NCBI RefSeq assembly: GCF_021390935.1
Contig: NZ_JAJPUI010000006.1
Span: 1-64,000, forward strand
Source of the DNA: Streptomyces sp. CC228A
GTDB lineage: Bacteria; Actinomycetota; Actinomycetes; Streptomycetales; Streptomycetaceae
Reading direction: 5' to 3'
Length of the DNA stretch: 64,000 nt
Shown here: positions 1 to 7,601 of the stretch, in pieces
Layout: the number at the start of each line of letters is the position of its first letter
Numbering within the stretch: position 1 is the first letter of the stretch
The notes under the pieces: generated by a model
What the model saw: only the letters and a program-made list of their open reading frames with translations
What the model was told of the DNA's origin: nothing
The model's database searches: none
Made by a program: the position numbers and the translations under genes

Positions 1-475
1 CCTCCGCGGTGCGCAGCGCCCGCACGGGGTCGGTGCGCTGGAGGCTGTAGTGGGCGCGGATCCGGTACACCCAGGACGCCATGTCGGTGTGCCCGCCGTC
101 GACGGCCCAGCCGTGCGCCATGTCGACCCAGGCGAGCGCCGCGGCGTGCTGCTGCTCGCGCCAGGCGACCCAGGACAGCCAGTGGGCGTGCTCGGCGGCG
201 AGGAGGAGCAGCCGGTCCGCGGCAGGTCCGGAGGCGCCGGGGAGGAGGCGGGTGACGGCGTCGAGCTGGGAGCGGACGACCGGCCACAGCACGGCGCCCT
301 CCTCATGGTCGTCGGCCCTGCGTTGGGTGGCGAGGACCTCGCTGATCCAGCGGGCCGTTCGGAGGTCGGTCCGTCCTGCCTGGTGCGCGTGCGCGATCCT
401 GGCGCGGAGTTCTCCGGATGGCTCCCACTGCCCGTACAGGTCGCTCTGGCCTGCGTCGACGAGTTCTCTCGGCAC
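1..475 (-). CDS. TPR-type regulatory protein, C-terminus cut by window edge
   Basis: Reverse-strand reading gives an open frame of 158 codons with no stop, running off the window start. It begins at a GTG preceded by GAGGGG seven bases upstream. The protein is helical and rich in Ala, Leu, Trp and Arg, with TPR-like segments (for example AAEHAHWLSWVAWREQQHAA and AHYSLQRTDPVRALRTAE). This resembles the TPR half of Streptomyces XRE-type regulators, but no N-terminal helix-turn-helix is present in this frame. It diverges from the small Cys-rich operon that starts 33 bp away and may regulate it. The family call is inference. Confidence 0.55.
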   Translation of the reverse strand, partial: MPRELVDAGQSDLYGQWEPSGELRARIAHAHQAGRTDLRTARWISEVLATQRRADDHEEGAVLWPVVRSQLDAVTRLLPGASGPAADRLLLLAAEHAHWLSWVAWREQQHAAALAWVDMAHGWAVDGGHTDMASWVYRIRAHYSLQRTDPVRALRTAE

Positions 476-507
476 CTGTAGCCCCTCGGTGATGCGGGCC
501 GTGTCCG

Positions 508-726
508 ATGACCGTGCCGCCGTCCATGGGCCCGCCCGTGACGTGGCTGGCCGCCCGCGCCCTGGCCGGGCCTCCGGAGCCCCCGCCGCTGTCGGAGCGG
601 CAGCGCCGCGGCCGGCAGTGCGCGGACTGCGCTGTTGAGCTGACCGCCGTCACCGCCCGGCCGTTGTTACGCCGCTTCCCGCTGCGGGTGTGCGTCCGCT
701 GCCACAGCGTGAGGTACGGCGGATGA
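508..726 (+). CDS. Small Cys-rich protein 1 (zinc-ribbon-like)
   Basis: This 72-aa protein carries a CADC pair near residue 38 and a CVRC pair near residue 64, separated by a basic, hydrophobic linker. Two CxxC pairs at this distance are typical of a zinc ribbon or treble clef. It is the first of four consecutive tiny Cys-rich ORFs and its stop overlaps the next start (ATGA). The function is unknown; metal binding is inferred from Cys spacing only. Confidence 0.5.
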   Translation: MTVPPSMGPPVTWLAARALAGPPEPPPLSERQRRGRQCADCAVELTAVTARPLLRRFPLRVCVRCHSVRYGG

Positions 727-938
727 CCGTCCCCGCGGCCGCCGTGCCGCTCCCCGCCTACGAGACGCTCACCAGCCTCCAGCGGTACGGCCTGGACTGC
801 GCCTTCTGCGGGACGGGACTCCGCCCCGGGGCCGCGGTGTCGCTCGGCTGGCACCGCCACCAGGCCGCGCCCGGCACGCGAGTCGTATGGGCGCCCCGCG
901 CCTGCCGCGACTGCCACACCGCCGGGAGCAGCCGGTGA
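723..938 (+). CDS. Small Cys-rich protein 2
   Basis: The ATG at 723 overlaps the previous stop (ATGA); an upstream in-frame ATG at 690 lies inside the preceding gene and is less likely. The 71-aa product has CAFC (about residue 23) and CRDCH near the C-terminus, with a conserved-looking block containing SLGWHRHQ between them. It looks like a paralogue of its neighbours by Cys layout and the RVVWAPRACRDC ending. It is probably a zinc-binding small protein of unknown function. Confidence 0.5.
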   Translation: MTVPAAAVPLPAYETLTSLQRYGLDCAFCGTGLRPGAAVSLGWHRHQAAPGTRVVWAPRACRDCHTAGSSR

Positions 939-1162
939 CCGCGGATGCCGAGCCCCTGCCCGCTGTCCCCCGGACCGTGACCGGCCTGTCGTGGGACGTC
1001 TACCACGGGCGCGCCTGCGTCTGGTGCCGCGAGCTGCTGATGGAGCCCGGTGCCCGGCCGGTGGCCCGCATCGAGCACCGCGACGGCGCCCACGACCTGT
1101 CGACCACCGTGTGGGGCTGCGCACCCTGTTGCACGGCCCGCGGGATCGGGGAGGCGCCGTGA
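935..1162 (+). CDS. Small Cys-rich protein 3
   Basis: A GTG start overlaps the preceding TGA (GTGA). The 75-aa protein has CVWC near residue 28 and CAPCC near residue 65, and the middle reads PGARPVARIEHRDGAHDLST. The layout mirrors proteins 2 and 4, with an N-terminal CxxC, an acidic/His middle and a C-terminal Cys pair. Translational coupling suggests the proteins are made together. No function is recognised. Confidence 0.5.
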   Translation: MTADAEPLPAVPRTVTGLSWDVYHGRACVWCRELLMEPGARPVARIEHRDGAHDLSTTVWGCAPCCTARGIGEAP

Positions 1163-1338
1163 CCTACGCGGTGCGCCGCTGGTGTGTGCACTGCGGGCGG
1201 CCGATCGAGGGCGAGGCGGTGGTGATCCCGGGGTTCTCCGCGTCGGGCGCCCGCCCGGACGCCTACCGGCACCCCACCTGCCGGGCCCCCACCGTGCGGC
1301 CGCACACCTACCCGACCGGCCCGGCAGGGCTGCGCTGA
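1159..1338 (+). CDS. Small Cys-rich protein 4
   Basis: The GTG start overlaps the previous stop (GTGA). The 59-aa product begins VTYAVRRWCVHCGRPIEGEA and has a later HPTC motif, giving a CxxC plus HxxC metal-site pattern. It ends 89 bp before the peptide ORF, so it probably belongs to the same transcript. The role is unknown; the pattern suggests a single zinc-ribbon knuckle. Confidence 0.45.
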   Translation: MTYAVRRWCVHCGRPIEGEAVVIPGFSASGARPDAYRHPTCRAPTVRPHTYPTGPAGLR

Positions 1339-1427
1339 CTCTCGCCCGCTGCGGGCAGCGACGGCGCAACCGCCGCAGCGTGCGGGTGCACCACCGCCAC
1401 ACCCATCCGACTCACGAGGAGGAATCC

Positions 1428-1526
1428 GTGACCGACGACGGCAAGCACGCCGGACCCCCGTCCGACAAGCCGTGGAATCCGCCGCCCACGCCGCCGAACC
1501 CCGACGGCTCCGGCCCGAGCAAGTAG
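1428..1526 (+). CDS. 32-aa Pro-rich peptide, possible RiPP-type substrate
   Basis: A GTG start follows an excellent ribosome binding site (GAGGAGGAATCC), so translation is credible although the ORF is very short. The peptide is hydrophilic and Pro-rich. It contains two Asp-Gly pairs, D4-G5 and D26-G27, and a central KPWNPPPTPPN block. It ends 10 bp before the PIMT-like methyltransferase, so the two are almost certainly co-transcribed and perhaps coupled. Asp-Gly is the preferred context for aspartimide formation by PIMT-type enzymes, hence a possible substrate role. It has no Cys, and only one Thr lies near the C-terminal half, so it is not a classical lanthipeptide. Confidence 0.5.
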   Translation: MTDDGKHAGPPSDKPWNPPPTPPNPDGSGPSK

Positions 1527-1536
1527 GGAGCCGACC

Positions 1537-2649
1537 TTGACGACCGCCCCCAGGGGCGGGCACGCCGCGCTCGTGGAACACCTTCACGAGCGCGGTCTGC
1601 TCGACGACACATGGCGCCGCATCTGGCACAACGTCCCCCGCGAGCTGTTCATCCCCGAACGCGTCTGGCGGCAGGAGCCCTACCAGTGCGTGCCGGCCTC
1701 CGGCCCCGAGCGCCTGGCCCTCATCCAGTCCGACGAGCCCGTCGTCACCCAGCTCGACGACGGCCTCCCCGACGGCCCCGGCGTGGCCACCTGCTCCAAC
1801 TCGAAGCCCAGCATGGTGGCGAGGATGCTGCGGCTGCTCGACGTCCAAGACGGACACCGCGTCCTCGAAGTCGGCACCGGCACCGGCCACCTCGCCGCGC
1901 TCCTGTGCGACCGCGTCGGCGACCACAACGTCCACACCGTCGAGGTCGACGCCGGCCTCGCCGACCAGGCGGCGAAGCGGCTGGCCACAGCCGGCTACCA
2001 ACCGAAGGTGGTGCACACCGACGGCGAGTGGGGCCTGCCCAGCGGCGCTCCCTACGACCGGATCGTCCTCACCTGCGCGGTCCGCCACGCCCCGGCGCCC
2101 CTGCTGGAGCAGCTGCGGCCCGGCGGGATCCTCGTCGCGCCGCTGGCCCGGGACTTCTGGTCGGGGGCACTCATCCGGATGGTCGGCGAGGGCGGCACGC
2201 GGGGTGAGGGCACCTTCGACAGCGGCGCCTCGTACATGCCGATGCGCTCCCACCGCGCCCCCGACCTGCCGGACGTCCACGGCGACATCACCCGCGTCAG
2301 CCACACCGCGCTCGTCGCTCACGAACTGCTCACCCTCGGGTTCGCCCTCTACGCCGGCACCCGCCTGCCGGGGGTGCGGATGTGGCACTCCGGCCGCGGC
2401 ACCGACACGCAGCTGTGGGTGCAGGACACCACCGGCTCCGCCGCTTCGGTGACAGGCCGCACCGTCCACCAGTACGGCCCGCGCACGCTGTGGCGGGAGA
2501 TCGAGCAGGTCCATGCCGAGTACGTGGGGCTCGGCACGCCTGAGCACACCTGCTTCAGCCTGTCGGTGGGACCGGCCGGACAGCGAGTGCTGCTGAAAGA
2601 CCCGCCTCGCGTGATCGAACCTGCTCCCTGGGCCCAAGCCCAGGGCTGA
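1537..2649 (+). CDS. PIMT-like SAM methyltransferase (peptide-maturation type)
   Basis: This 370-aa protein has the protein-L-isoaspartate O-methyltransferase fold. An N-terminal region (NVPRELFIPERVW, then a VATCSNSKPSMVARML block near residues 83-97) is followed by the SAM-binding motif VLEVGTGTGHLA near residue 109 and acidic motif II (VEVDAGLA). About 150 residues follow the catalytic domain, making it longer than housekeeping PIMT (about 210-230 aa) and closer to the methyltransferases of graspetide, FxLD and imiditide RiPP systems. No ATP-grasp or lanthionine synthetase gene is visible nearby. The start is a TTG with AGGGAG upstream. Its likely partner is the 32-aa peptide just upstream. 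Confidence 0.75.
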   Translation: MTTAPRGGHAALVEHLHERGLLDDTWRRIWHNVPRELFIPERVWRQEPYQCVPASGPERLALIQSDEPVVTQLDDGLPDGPGVATCSNSKPSMVARMLRLLDVQDGHRVLEVGTGTGHLAALLCDRVGDHNVHTVEVDAGLADQAAKRLATAGYQPKVVHTDGEWGLPSGAPYDRIVLTCAVRHAPAPLLEQLRPGGILVAPLARDFWSGALIRMVGEGGTRGEGTFDSGASYMPMRSHRAPDLPDVHGDITRVSHTALVAHELLTLGFALYAGTRLPGVRMWHSGRGTDTQLWVQDTTGSAASVTGRTVHQYGPRTLWREIEQVHAEYVGLGTPEHTCFSLSVGPAGQRVLLKDPPRVIEPAPWAQAQG

Positions 2650-2653
2650 GCCC

Positions 2654-2689
2654 CCCCGGCCGGTGCCCGCCCCCGAGGCCCGGCCGGGG
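2654..2689 (+). terminator. Hairpin after PIMT gene
   Basis: The arms CCCCGGCCGG (2654-2663) and CCGGCCGGGG (2680-2689) form a perfect 10-bp stem four bases after the methyltransferase stop, followed by CCCTTTCG. It is a plausible terminator for the small-protein/peptide operon. Confidence 0.6.
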
Positions 2690-3150
2690 CCCTTTCGCGT
2701 CGGTAGCCGTGGAGAGACCCCCGCCCTGAGCGCTCCGCAGGGGCTCGCCACAGAGGTCAGGAGCAGCCCGGACCCCCTGGCGTGCCCGCGCGCCGACCCG
2801 GGGACCTTGCTGCGACAAAGGTCGCACCTGAGCGTGCGTGCCCGCGCGCGGGAGGACCCATTGCCGCCGGAGTCCGGACCAGCTCGGACCCCGGCGCGCG
2901 GAGGGATCTGGCCCTGCAAGGTGTCGGGTTTCCGGCACCTGAGCCGGTGCGCGCGCGGGGGCCCGTCGCCGCCTGGCCCCTCCGCGTGCCGACCCTTGGA
3001 TTCGAAGGCGCGGCCACGCACCCGACTAGCCCGCCTTCACTGCGCCACAAAAGTGCAGGTCAGAGCGCCTCCATGAGTCGGGGCGGGCACCGGAAACCGC
3101 TACCGCACGTGATCCTCTAGTAGAGGTGTCATTAATAGGGGTCCGTCTTT
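2690..3150. other. Gene-free end of accessory DNA and junction with tadA
   Basis: No convincing gene is seen in this 440-bp stretch; the open frames here lack ribosome binding sites and homologue-like sequence. A small inverted repeat TGCGAC-AAAG-GTCGCA lies near 2817-2832. Near the right edge is CCTCTA-G-TAGAGG (about 3113-3125), an imperfectly symmetric site of the kind seen at recombinase crossover regions. The core tadA reading frame becomes recognisable from about 3144 onward, so the junction between accessory and core DNA lies at about 3140-3146. Confidence 0.45.
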
Positions 3151-3728
3151 CCTGAGCCGGTCCCGCCGCTCACCAGGTACGACACCCGGGCTTCGACGAG
3201 TGCGCGCAGGACGCGGTCGCCACCGGGCGGCACGGTGCCCGCCGCGGAGAGTTCGTCGAGGGTGAAGGCCCGGGGCCGTACGACGCGCAGCGACAAGCAG
3301 GTGCAGCCGAAGGCCACCGGGGGCAGCACCGCGTGCATGCGCGTGCCGTCCGGGAGCCGGGCGTCGACCCAGGGCCGGGCGTCGTCCAGTCGCCGCCCCG
3401 CCACCGCGGCGAGCCGCTGAGCGAGTCGGCGGACGGCGGCCGCGTCCGGGAACGTGACGGCCGACAGCTCCAGACCTTCGCCTCGGTCGACCCAGACCCG
3501 GTCGGGCGCCGACACGAGGACGTCCGTCACCGCGGGGTCGCCCAGCAGGGGCTCCAGCGGGCCGGTGCCCACGAGCTCGCCCCGGAGTTGCCGGGCGACC
3601 CCGAGGACCTGGGCGTCGCCGAGCAGTCTGCCCTGCGCCCGCAGGGCCGCGGCGACCCCCGCGGGCGTGGGTTCCGTGCCGCTCTCCGCCAGCCTCTGCC
3701 GTACGGCGTCGAGGAGCGCGGCGGTCAT
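3132..3728 (-). pseudogene. tadA: tadA/cpaF-type secretion ATPase, truncated at Walker A
   Basis: The 198 residues match the N-terminal part of CpaF/TadA pilus-assembly ATPases: VTDVLVSAPDRVWVDRGEG, then the arm leading to YLVSGGTGSGKT. Immediately after the Walker A Lys-Thr the frame reads DPY and stops. A normal protein continues about 200 residues with Walker B and His boxes. The break falls exactly at the end of the P-loop, as expected when an element has integrated into the gene. The start overlaps the stop of the CpaE-like gene (ATGA), the usual tad operon arrangement. The missing part is probably at the other end of the insertion, outside the window. Confidence 0.8.
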
Positions 3729-4828
3729 GAGGCACCGGTCCCGGGGAGGGCACGCTGCCAGAATGCGGCACAGAACCGCGCTAGCGGGCCGGAGGAAGCG
3801 CCTCCGGGAGGCAGGCCCTCATCCAGTGCGGCCGGCAGCCGAGGCTCCTCGGGCAGTTCACCGGCCAGCGGAAGCCCCAGCACGCGGGCGACCCACGCCG
3901 GATCGACGCCTGACGCGTAGGGGCCCCGGGTGAGGACGCGCAGGTCCCCCAGCACCATGGCCGCCGTCTCGGCCACGCGTCTGGCTGCCGCGACCGCCCT
4001 GAGCTCGCCGGGCACGACGAGCAGCCCCATGTCCAGCTGGGCCAGGGCTTCGACGGTGCCGTCGTCGGTTCGCCGGGGCAGGTCGACGACGACGATGCCG
4101 CCGCGTCGGCGGGCCGCCGCGAGCACGGAGCGGACTGCTTCCGGTGGCAGGCCCACCGTCTGTCCGCGGTCCCAGCTCAGCAGGCGCACACCGTGCAGGA
4201 GGGGCAGCGACTCCTCCAGAGCCGTACCGGCGACACGGCCCGTGGAGGCGGCAAGATCCGGCCATCTCAGCCCGTCCGCCTTCTCACCGCCAAGGAGGAC
4301 GTCGAGCCCCCCGCCGAGCGGATCGCCGTCCACGAGCACGGTCCGCCGACCGGTCCTGGCCGCTCCGACGGCCAAGGCGCAGGCGAGTGTCGAGGCGCCT
4401 GCCCCGCCGCGCCCGCCGAGCACTCCCACTGTCAGAGCCTGCCGCCCGACTCCTTCGGCCACGTCCGCGATGCGGTCGACGAGCCGAGGTTCCGCGTCGG
4501 GCAGGCACAGCACGTCCTCGGCGCCGATCTCGACGGCGCGCCGCCAGACGTCCGGATCGTCCTGGTCCCTGCCGATGAGCAGGATCCCCCGCCTGCGGGC
4601 CGCGCCGCGGCAGCGGGCCGCGGCGTCGTCGCCGACCAGCACCAGCGGCGCAGCGTCCCATACCGCTCTCCCGTCCGGCGGAGCGGGGTGGACGTCGGGG
4701 TGCGCACCGGCGGCGGCACACAGTCTCAGCAGGTCGTCGAGGAGTTCCGGGTCCTCGCTCACGATCAGTGGTGCGGTCCGCTGCCCTTCCGCAGCCGGTG
4801 TCCGCCCGGTGGTGATGGGTGCACCCAC
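3725..4828 (-). CDS. CpaE/Ssd-like septum-site/pilus-assembly ATPase
   Basis: The 367-aa MinD/ParA-family protein has an N-terminal receiver-like part (about residues 15-120) and a deviant Walker A, GVLGGRGGAGASTLACALA, then VLVDGDPLGGGLDVLLGG. Actinobacterial Ssd and CpaE proteins of tad loci have this architecture and localise the secretion ATPase. The GTG start at 4828 was chosen because AAAGGGGG lies upstream; the longer frame lacks support. It is translationally coupled to the truncated tadA, so the locus is probably not functional as a pilus system in this strain. Confidence 0.8.
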   Translation of the reverse strand: MGAPITTGRTPAAEGQRTAPLIVSEDPELLDDLLRLCAAAGAHPDVHPAPPDGRAVWDAAPLVLVGDDAAARCRGAARRRGILLIGRDQDDPDVWRRAVEIGAEDVLCLPDAEPRLVDRIADVAEGVGRQALTVGVLGGRGGAGASTLACALAVGAARTGRRTVLVDGDPLGGGLDVLLGGEKADGLRWPDLAASTGRVAGTALEESLPLLHGVRLLSWDRGQTVGLPPEAVRSVLAAARRRGGIVVVDLPRRTDDGTVEALAQLDMGLLVVPGELRAVAAARRVAETAAMVLGDLRVLTRGPYASGVDPAWVARVLGLPLAGELPEEPRLPAALDEGLPPGGASSGPLARFCAAFWQRALPGTGAS

Positions 4829-5391
4829 GGGTCCGCCCCCTTTCGTCCGGCTGCCGCACCGTTCGCATACGCGTCGTAAGCGGACGGCCACGGCATGTCC
4901 ATGAGTCATTCGGCGCGCGTTCGCGCCGCCTCCACCCGTCCGGGCCGCGCGGGGAGATGTACGTTTCCCGTGGCGCAGCCCAGCCGTTCGGAATCACGGT
5001 GGCGGGGTTCCGGAAATTAAGTGGATCTTGGTCAAAAACTGTGGACAGCCGCCCGCTTGTGAATATCCCGCTCACCCATACCAGCGACTTCCACTACGCA
5101 GCCTTTCGGCTACGCTGAGTAATGAATCGCGCATGGGTGGCCATGGGAGCCGACCGGAGTCGAAGGGGGCGGCGATGACAGTTCCATACCGTCCGGACCA
5201 GCGAAAACGCGTCCGGACATGCGACGACCCCCGCCGGGGGGGAGAGCGGGGGTCGTCTCTCCGGCCGACTCGGGGGGGGAGGAGCCGGTCCGGGTTAGCA
5301 CGGTCGCGAACGATCCGTGACTTCCATGGTGTACCCGAGAGCCTTCTCAAGCAAACCCACGCGCCTCGGCGTACACCGAATGGCGGCACCT
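4829..5391. promoter_or_regulatory. Divergent intergenic region with 12-bp hairpin
   Basis: This region separates the leftward tad genes from the rightward HAD gene. A relatively AT-rich patch at 5011-5075 may hold promoters. At 5223-5257 the arms GACGACCCCCGC and GCGGGGGTCGTC form a perfect 12-bp stem around an 11-base loop; it could end a short leader RNA or an upstream transcript. A short ATG frame at 5175 merges into an out-of-frame ORF and is not supported as a gene. Confidence 0.4.
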
Positions 5392-6225
5392 ATGCTCGGG
5401 TTCGTGGAAAACCACTCCTCGCCTCGCACAGCGGCCTTCTTCGACCTGGACAAGACGGTCATTGCCAAGTCTTCGGCACTGACCTTCAGCAAGTCCTTCT
5501 ACCAAGGCGGGCTGATCAGCCGCCGCGCCGCGCTGCGCACCGCCTACACGCAGTTCGTCTTCCTCGCCGGCGCGGCCGACCACGACCAGATGGAGCGGAT
5601 GCGCACCTACCTCTCAGCGCTCTGCAAGGGCTGGAACGTCCAGCAGGTCAAGGAGCTGGTCGCGGAGACCCTGCACGAGCTGATCGACCCGATCATCTAC
5701 GACGAGGCGGCGTCGCTCATCGAGCAGCACCATGCCGCCGGCCGGGACGTGGTCATCGTCTCCACCTCGGGAGCCGAGGTGGTGGAACCGATCGGCGAGC
5801 TTCTGGGAGCCGACCGGGTCGTGGCCACACGGATGGTCGTCGGCGACGACGGCTGCTACACCGGCGAGGTGGAGTATTACGCGTACGGCCCCACCAAGGC
5901 GGAAGCGGTGCGGGAGCTCGCGGAGTCCGAGGGGTACGACCTGGCGCGCTGCTACGCGTACAGCGACTCCATCACGGATGTCCCGATGCTGGAGGCCGTG
6001 GGGCACCCGCACGCGGTCAACCCGGACCGCGCGCTGCGGCGCGAGGCGACCGCCCGGGAGTGGCCGATTCTCGTCTTCACCCGCCCGGTACGGCTGAAGC
6101 AGCGCCTGCCTTCCTTCTCGCTGCCGCCGCGACCGGCGCTGATCGCGGCGGCAGCCGTGGGAGCGGCGGCGGCAGCAGGCATCGTCTGGTACGCCAGCCG
6201 ACGCCGGCACGCCGCTGCAGGGTGA
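5392..6225 (+). CDS. HAD-IB family phosphatase (SerB/CicA-like), membrane-anchored
   Basis: The protein shows HAD motif I FFDLDKTVIAKSS, motif II VIVSTSGAE and motif III/IV YAYSDSITDVPML. It has the HAD-IB cap and a C-terminal hydrophobic helix (LIAAAAVGAAAAAGIVWYA) followed by RRRH, so it is probably tail-anchored in the membrane with a cytoplasmic enzyme domain. The start MLGFVENHS is the usual actinobacterial one; in-frame starts at 5317 and 5380 are possible. The substrate is unknown, probably a small phosphomonoester. Confidence 0.8.
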   Translation: MLGFVENHSSPRTAAFFDLDKTVIAKSSALTFSKSFYQGGLISRRAALRTAYTQFVFLAGAADHDQMERMRTYLSALCKGWNVQQVKELVAETLHELIDPIIYDEAASLIEQHHAAGRDVVIVSTSGAEVVEPIGELLGADRVVATRMVVGDDGCYTGEVEYYAYGPTKAEAVRELAESEGYDLARCYAYSDSITDVPMLEAVGHPHAVNPDRALRREATAREWPILVFTRPVRLKQRLPSFSLPPRPALIAAAAVGAAAAAGIVWYASRRRHAAAG

Positions 6226-6685
6226 CGGCAGCGGCCACGACAGCTGACGGGGTTGTCCCGATATGAGGGCGAAAAGTAAAGAAGTCGGGCCAGGACTTTC
6301 CCCACCCCGCGCACGGAGGTACAAAGGAGTTACGGCCCGCGAGACCTAGGGCATCCGAGAGGATCCCCTGTTGAGCAGTAAGGCCCCACGGACCGAACAG
6401 CACGGAAGTCGAGCACCCACGCGACGTCGACCCGTCGATTACGGGCCAGCCGCACCAGGCGTAGGGCAAAGTTCCCCGCCTGATGGGCACATATCGAGGA
6501 CGCATGGTAACTCGGCGGACGTGCCAGCGGCGGTACCGCCAAACCGGTACCGCCGCAACCCTGTACGGGGACATCCGAGTGGCCGGCCGGGCGGCCGTCG
6601 GCCCCGACGGCCGGTTCCCCGTGGACGTCCGCGGGGCTCTCCACGGAGCACTGGCCCCAGAAGGCCGGGTCGCCGCGCAGTTCGG
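6226..6685. promoter_or_regulatory. Intergenic region between convergent genes with two inverted repeats
   Basis: This 460-bp region lies between the HAD gene and the end of the leftward Fic-like gene. It contains a perfect 11-bp inverted repeat, GCGGCGGTACC (6527-6537) and GGTACCGCCGC (6546-6556). A GC hairpin CGGCCGTCG/CGACGGCCG (6592-6613) is a plausible bidirectional terminator. No coding potential was recognised. Confidence 0.4.
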
Positions 6686-7504
6686 TCAGGCGGCGCCGCG
6701 CTGCAGAGCCTCGCAGACGGCCGTCGACTCCCGCACGCCCAGTTCGACGGCGCGTCCGCAGTGCGCGATCCAGCGTGCCATCCCCTCGGGCGTTCCCGAG
6801 CAGTAGTCCTCGAAGGCCGCCACGTAGGCCGCCCGCCCGAGCTCGGCGTGCCCGACTTCAGCGGGGCAGACCGCCTTGGGGTCCAGCCCGCTGCCGATCA
6901 GCACGATGCGCTCGGCCGTCCGCGCGACCAGGCCGTTGCCCGAGGTGAAGGGCCGCAGCGCCAGCAGCTCGCCGTGCACCACGGCGGCCGTCACCAGCGC
7001 CGGGGCGGAGCTGCCCGCGACCACGAGACCGGACAGGCCGTCGAGCCTGCCGTTGACCTCGTCGGCACCGGGCAGCGGCGCCTCGATCAGCGGCTCGTCG
7101 ACAGTCTCACCGTCCCGCCGCGGACGCCCCACGGACTCGCCGGCGTCACCGATCGCGACCAGGTGCAGCCGGGCCAGCACGCGCAGCGGCGACTGCCGCC
7201 AGACGGACAGCAACTGGCCTGCCTCGGCGGTCAGCCTCAGCGCGGCACCGACCGTACGGGCCTCCGGGTCAGCGCCGAAGTCGCTCCTCCGGCGCACTTC
7301 CTCAAGTGCCCAGTCGGCGCCGGAGAGCGCCGCGGACGCACGCGCCGCGCGCAGGGCAGCCTCCGAGGAGACCTCGTTGCTGCGGCGGCGCATCACGCGG
7401 TGCCCGTACACCCGATCGACGGCCTTGCGGACGGACTCCACGGTGTCGGGCACCCCCGGAAGCGCGCCCAGGGCGGCCAGCGGGTCAGCGGCATGCGTAC
7501 TCAT
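6686..7504 (-). CDS. Degenerate Fic/DOC-fold protein
   Basis: This 272-aa Streptomyces-type protein has a Fic-like core. The segment LRPFTSGNGLVAR (about 182-195) aligns with the Fic motif HPFxxGNGR, but the catalytic His is Arg184 and the last Arg of the motif is Leu192. AMPylation by the normal mechanism is therefore unlikely. The N-terminal helical part (RRRSNEVSSEAALRAARASA) fits members often annotated as oxidoreductases. It is probably a binding or regulatory Fic relative; the function is unknown. Confidence 0.65.
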   Translation of the reverse strand: MSTHAADPLAALGALPGVPDTVESVRKAVDRVYGHRVMRRRSNEVSSEAALRAARASAALSGADWALEEVRRRSDFGADPEARTVGAALRLTAEAGQLLSVWRQSPLRVLARLHLVAIGDAGESVGRPRRDGETVDEPLIEAPLPGADEVNGRLDGLSGLVVAGSSAPALVTAAVVHGELLALRPFTSGNGLVARTAERIVLIGSGLDPKAVCPAEVGHAELGRAAYVAAFEDYCSGTPEGMARWIAHCGRAVELGVRESTAVCEALQRGAA

Positions 7505-7601
7505 AGGTAGCGAGGCTACGCGCCCGCGCCGCCCGCCCTCACCCCTGAGTGGCCTTCCTCATACGGTTCGCCGACACCGTGCATCCGAGCCACTACCCTA
7601 G

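Noticed and set aside
1000..3021. Long reverse-strand frame opposite the PIMT gene
   Set aside because: It is the GC-driven antisense shadow of the methyltransferase; Arg/Pro/Gly-rich, no ribosome binding site.
5028..6266. 412-codon forward frame over the HAD gene
   Set aside because: Out of frame with the clear HAD motifs; composition is low-complexity Arg/Gly/Pro.
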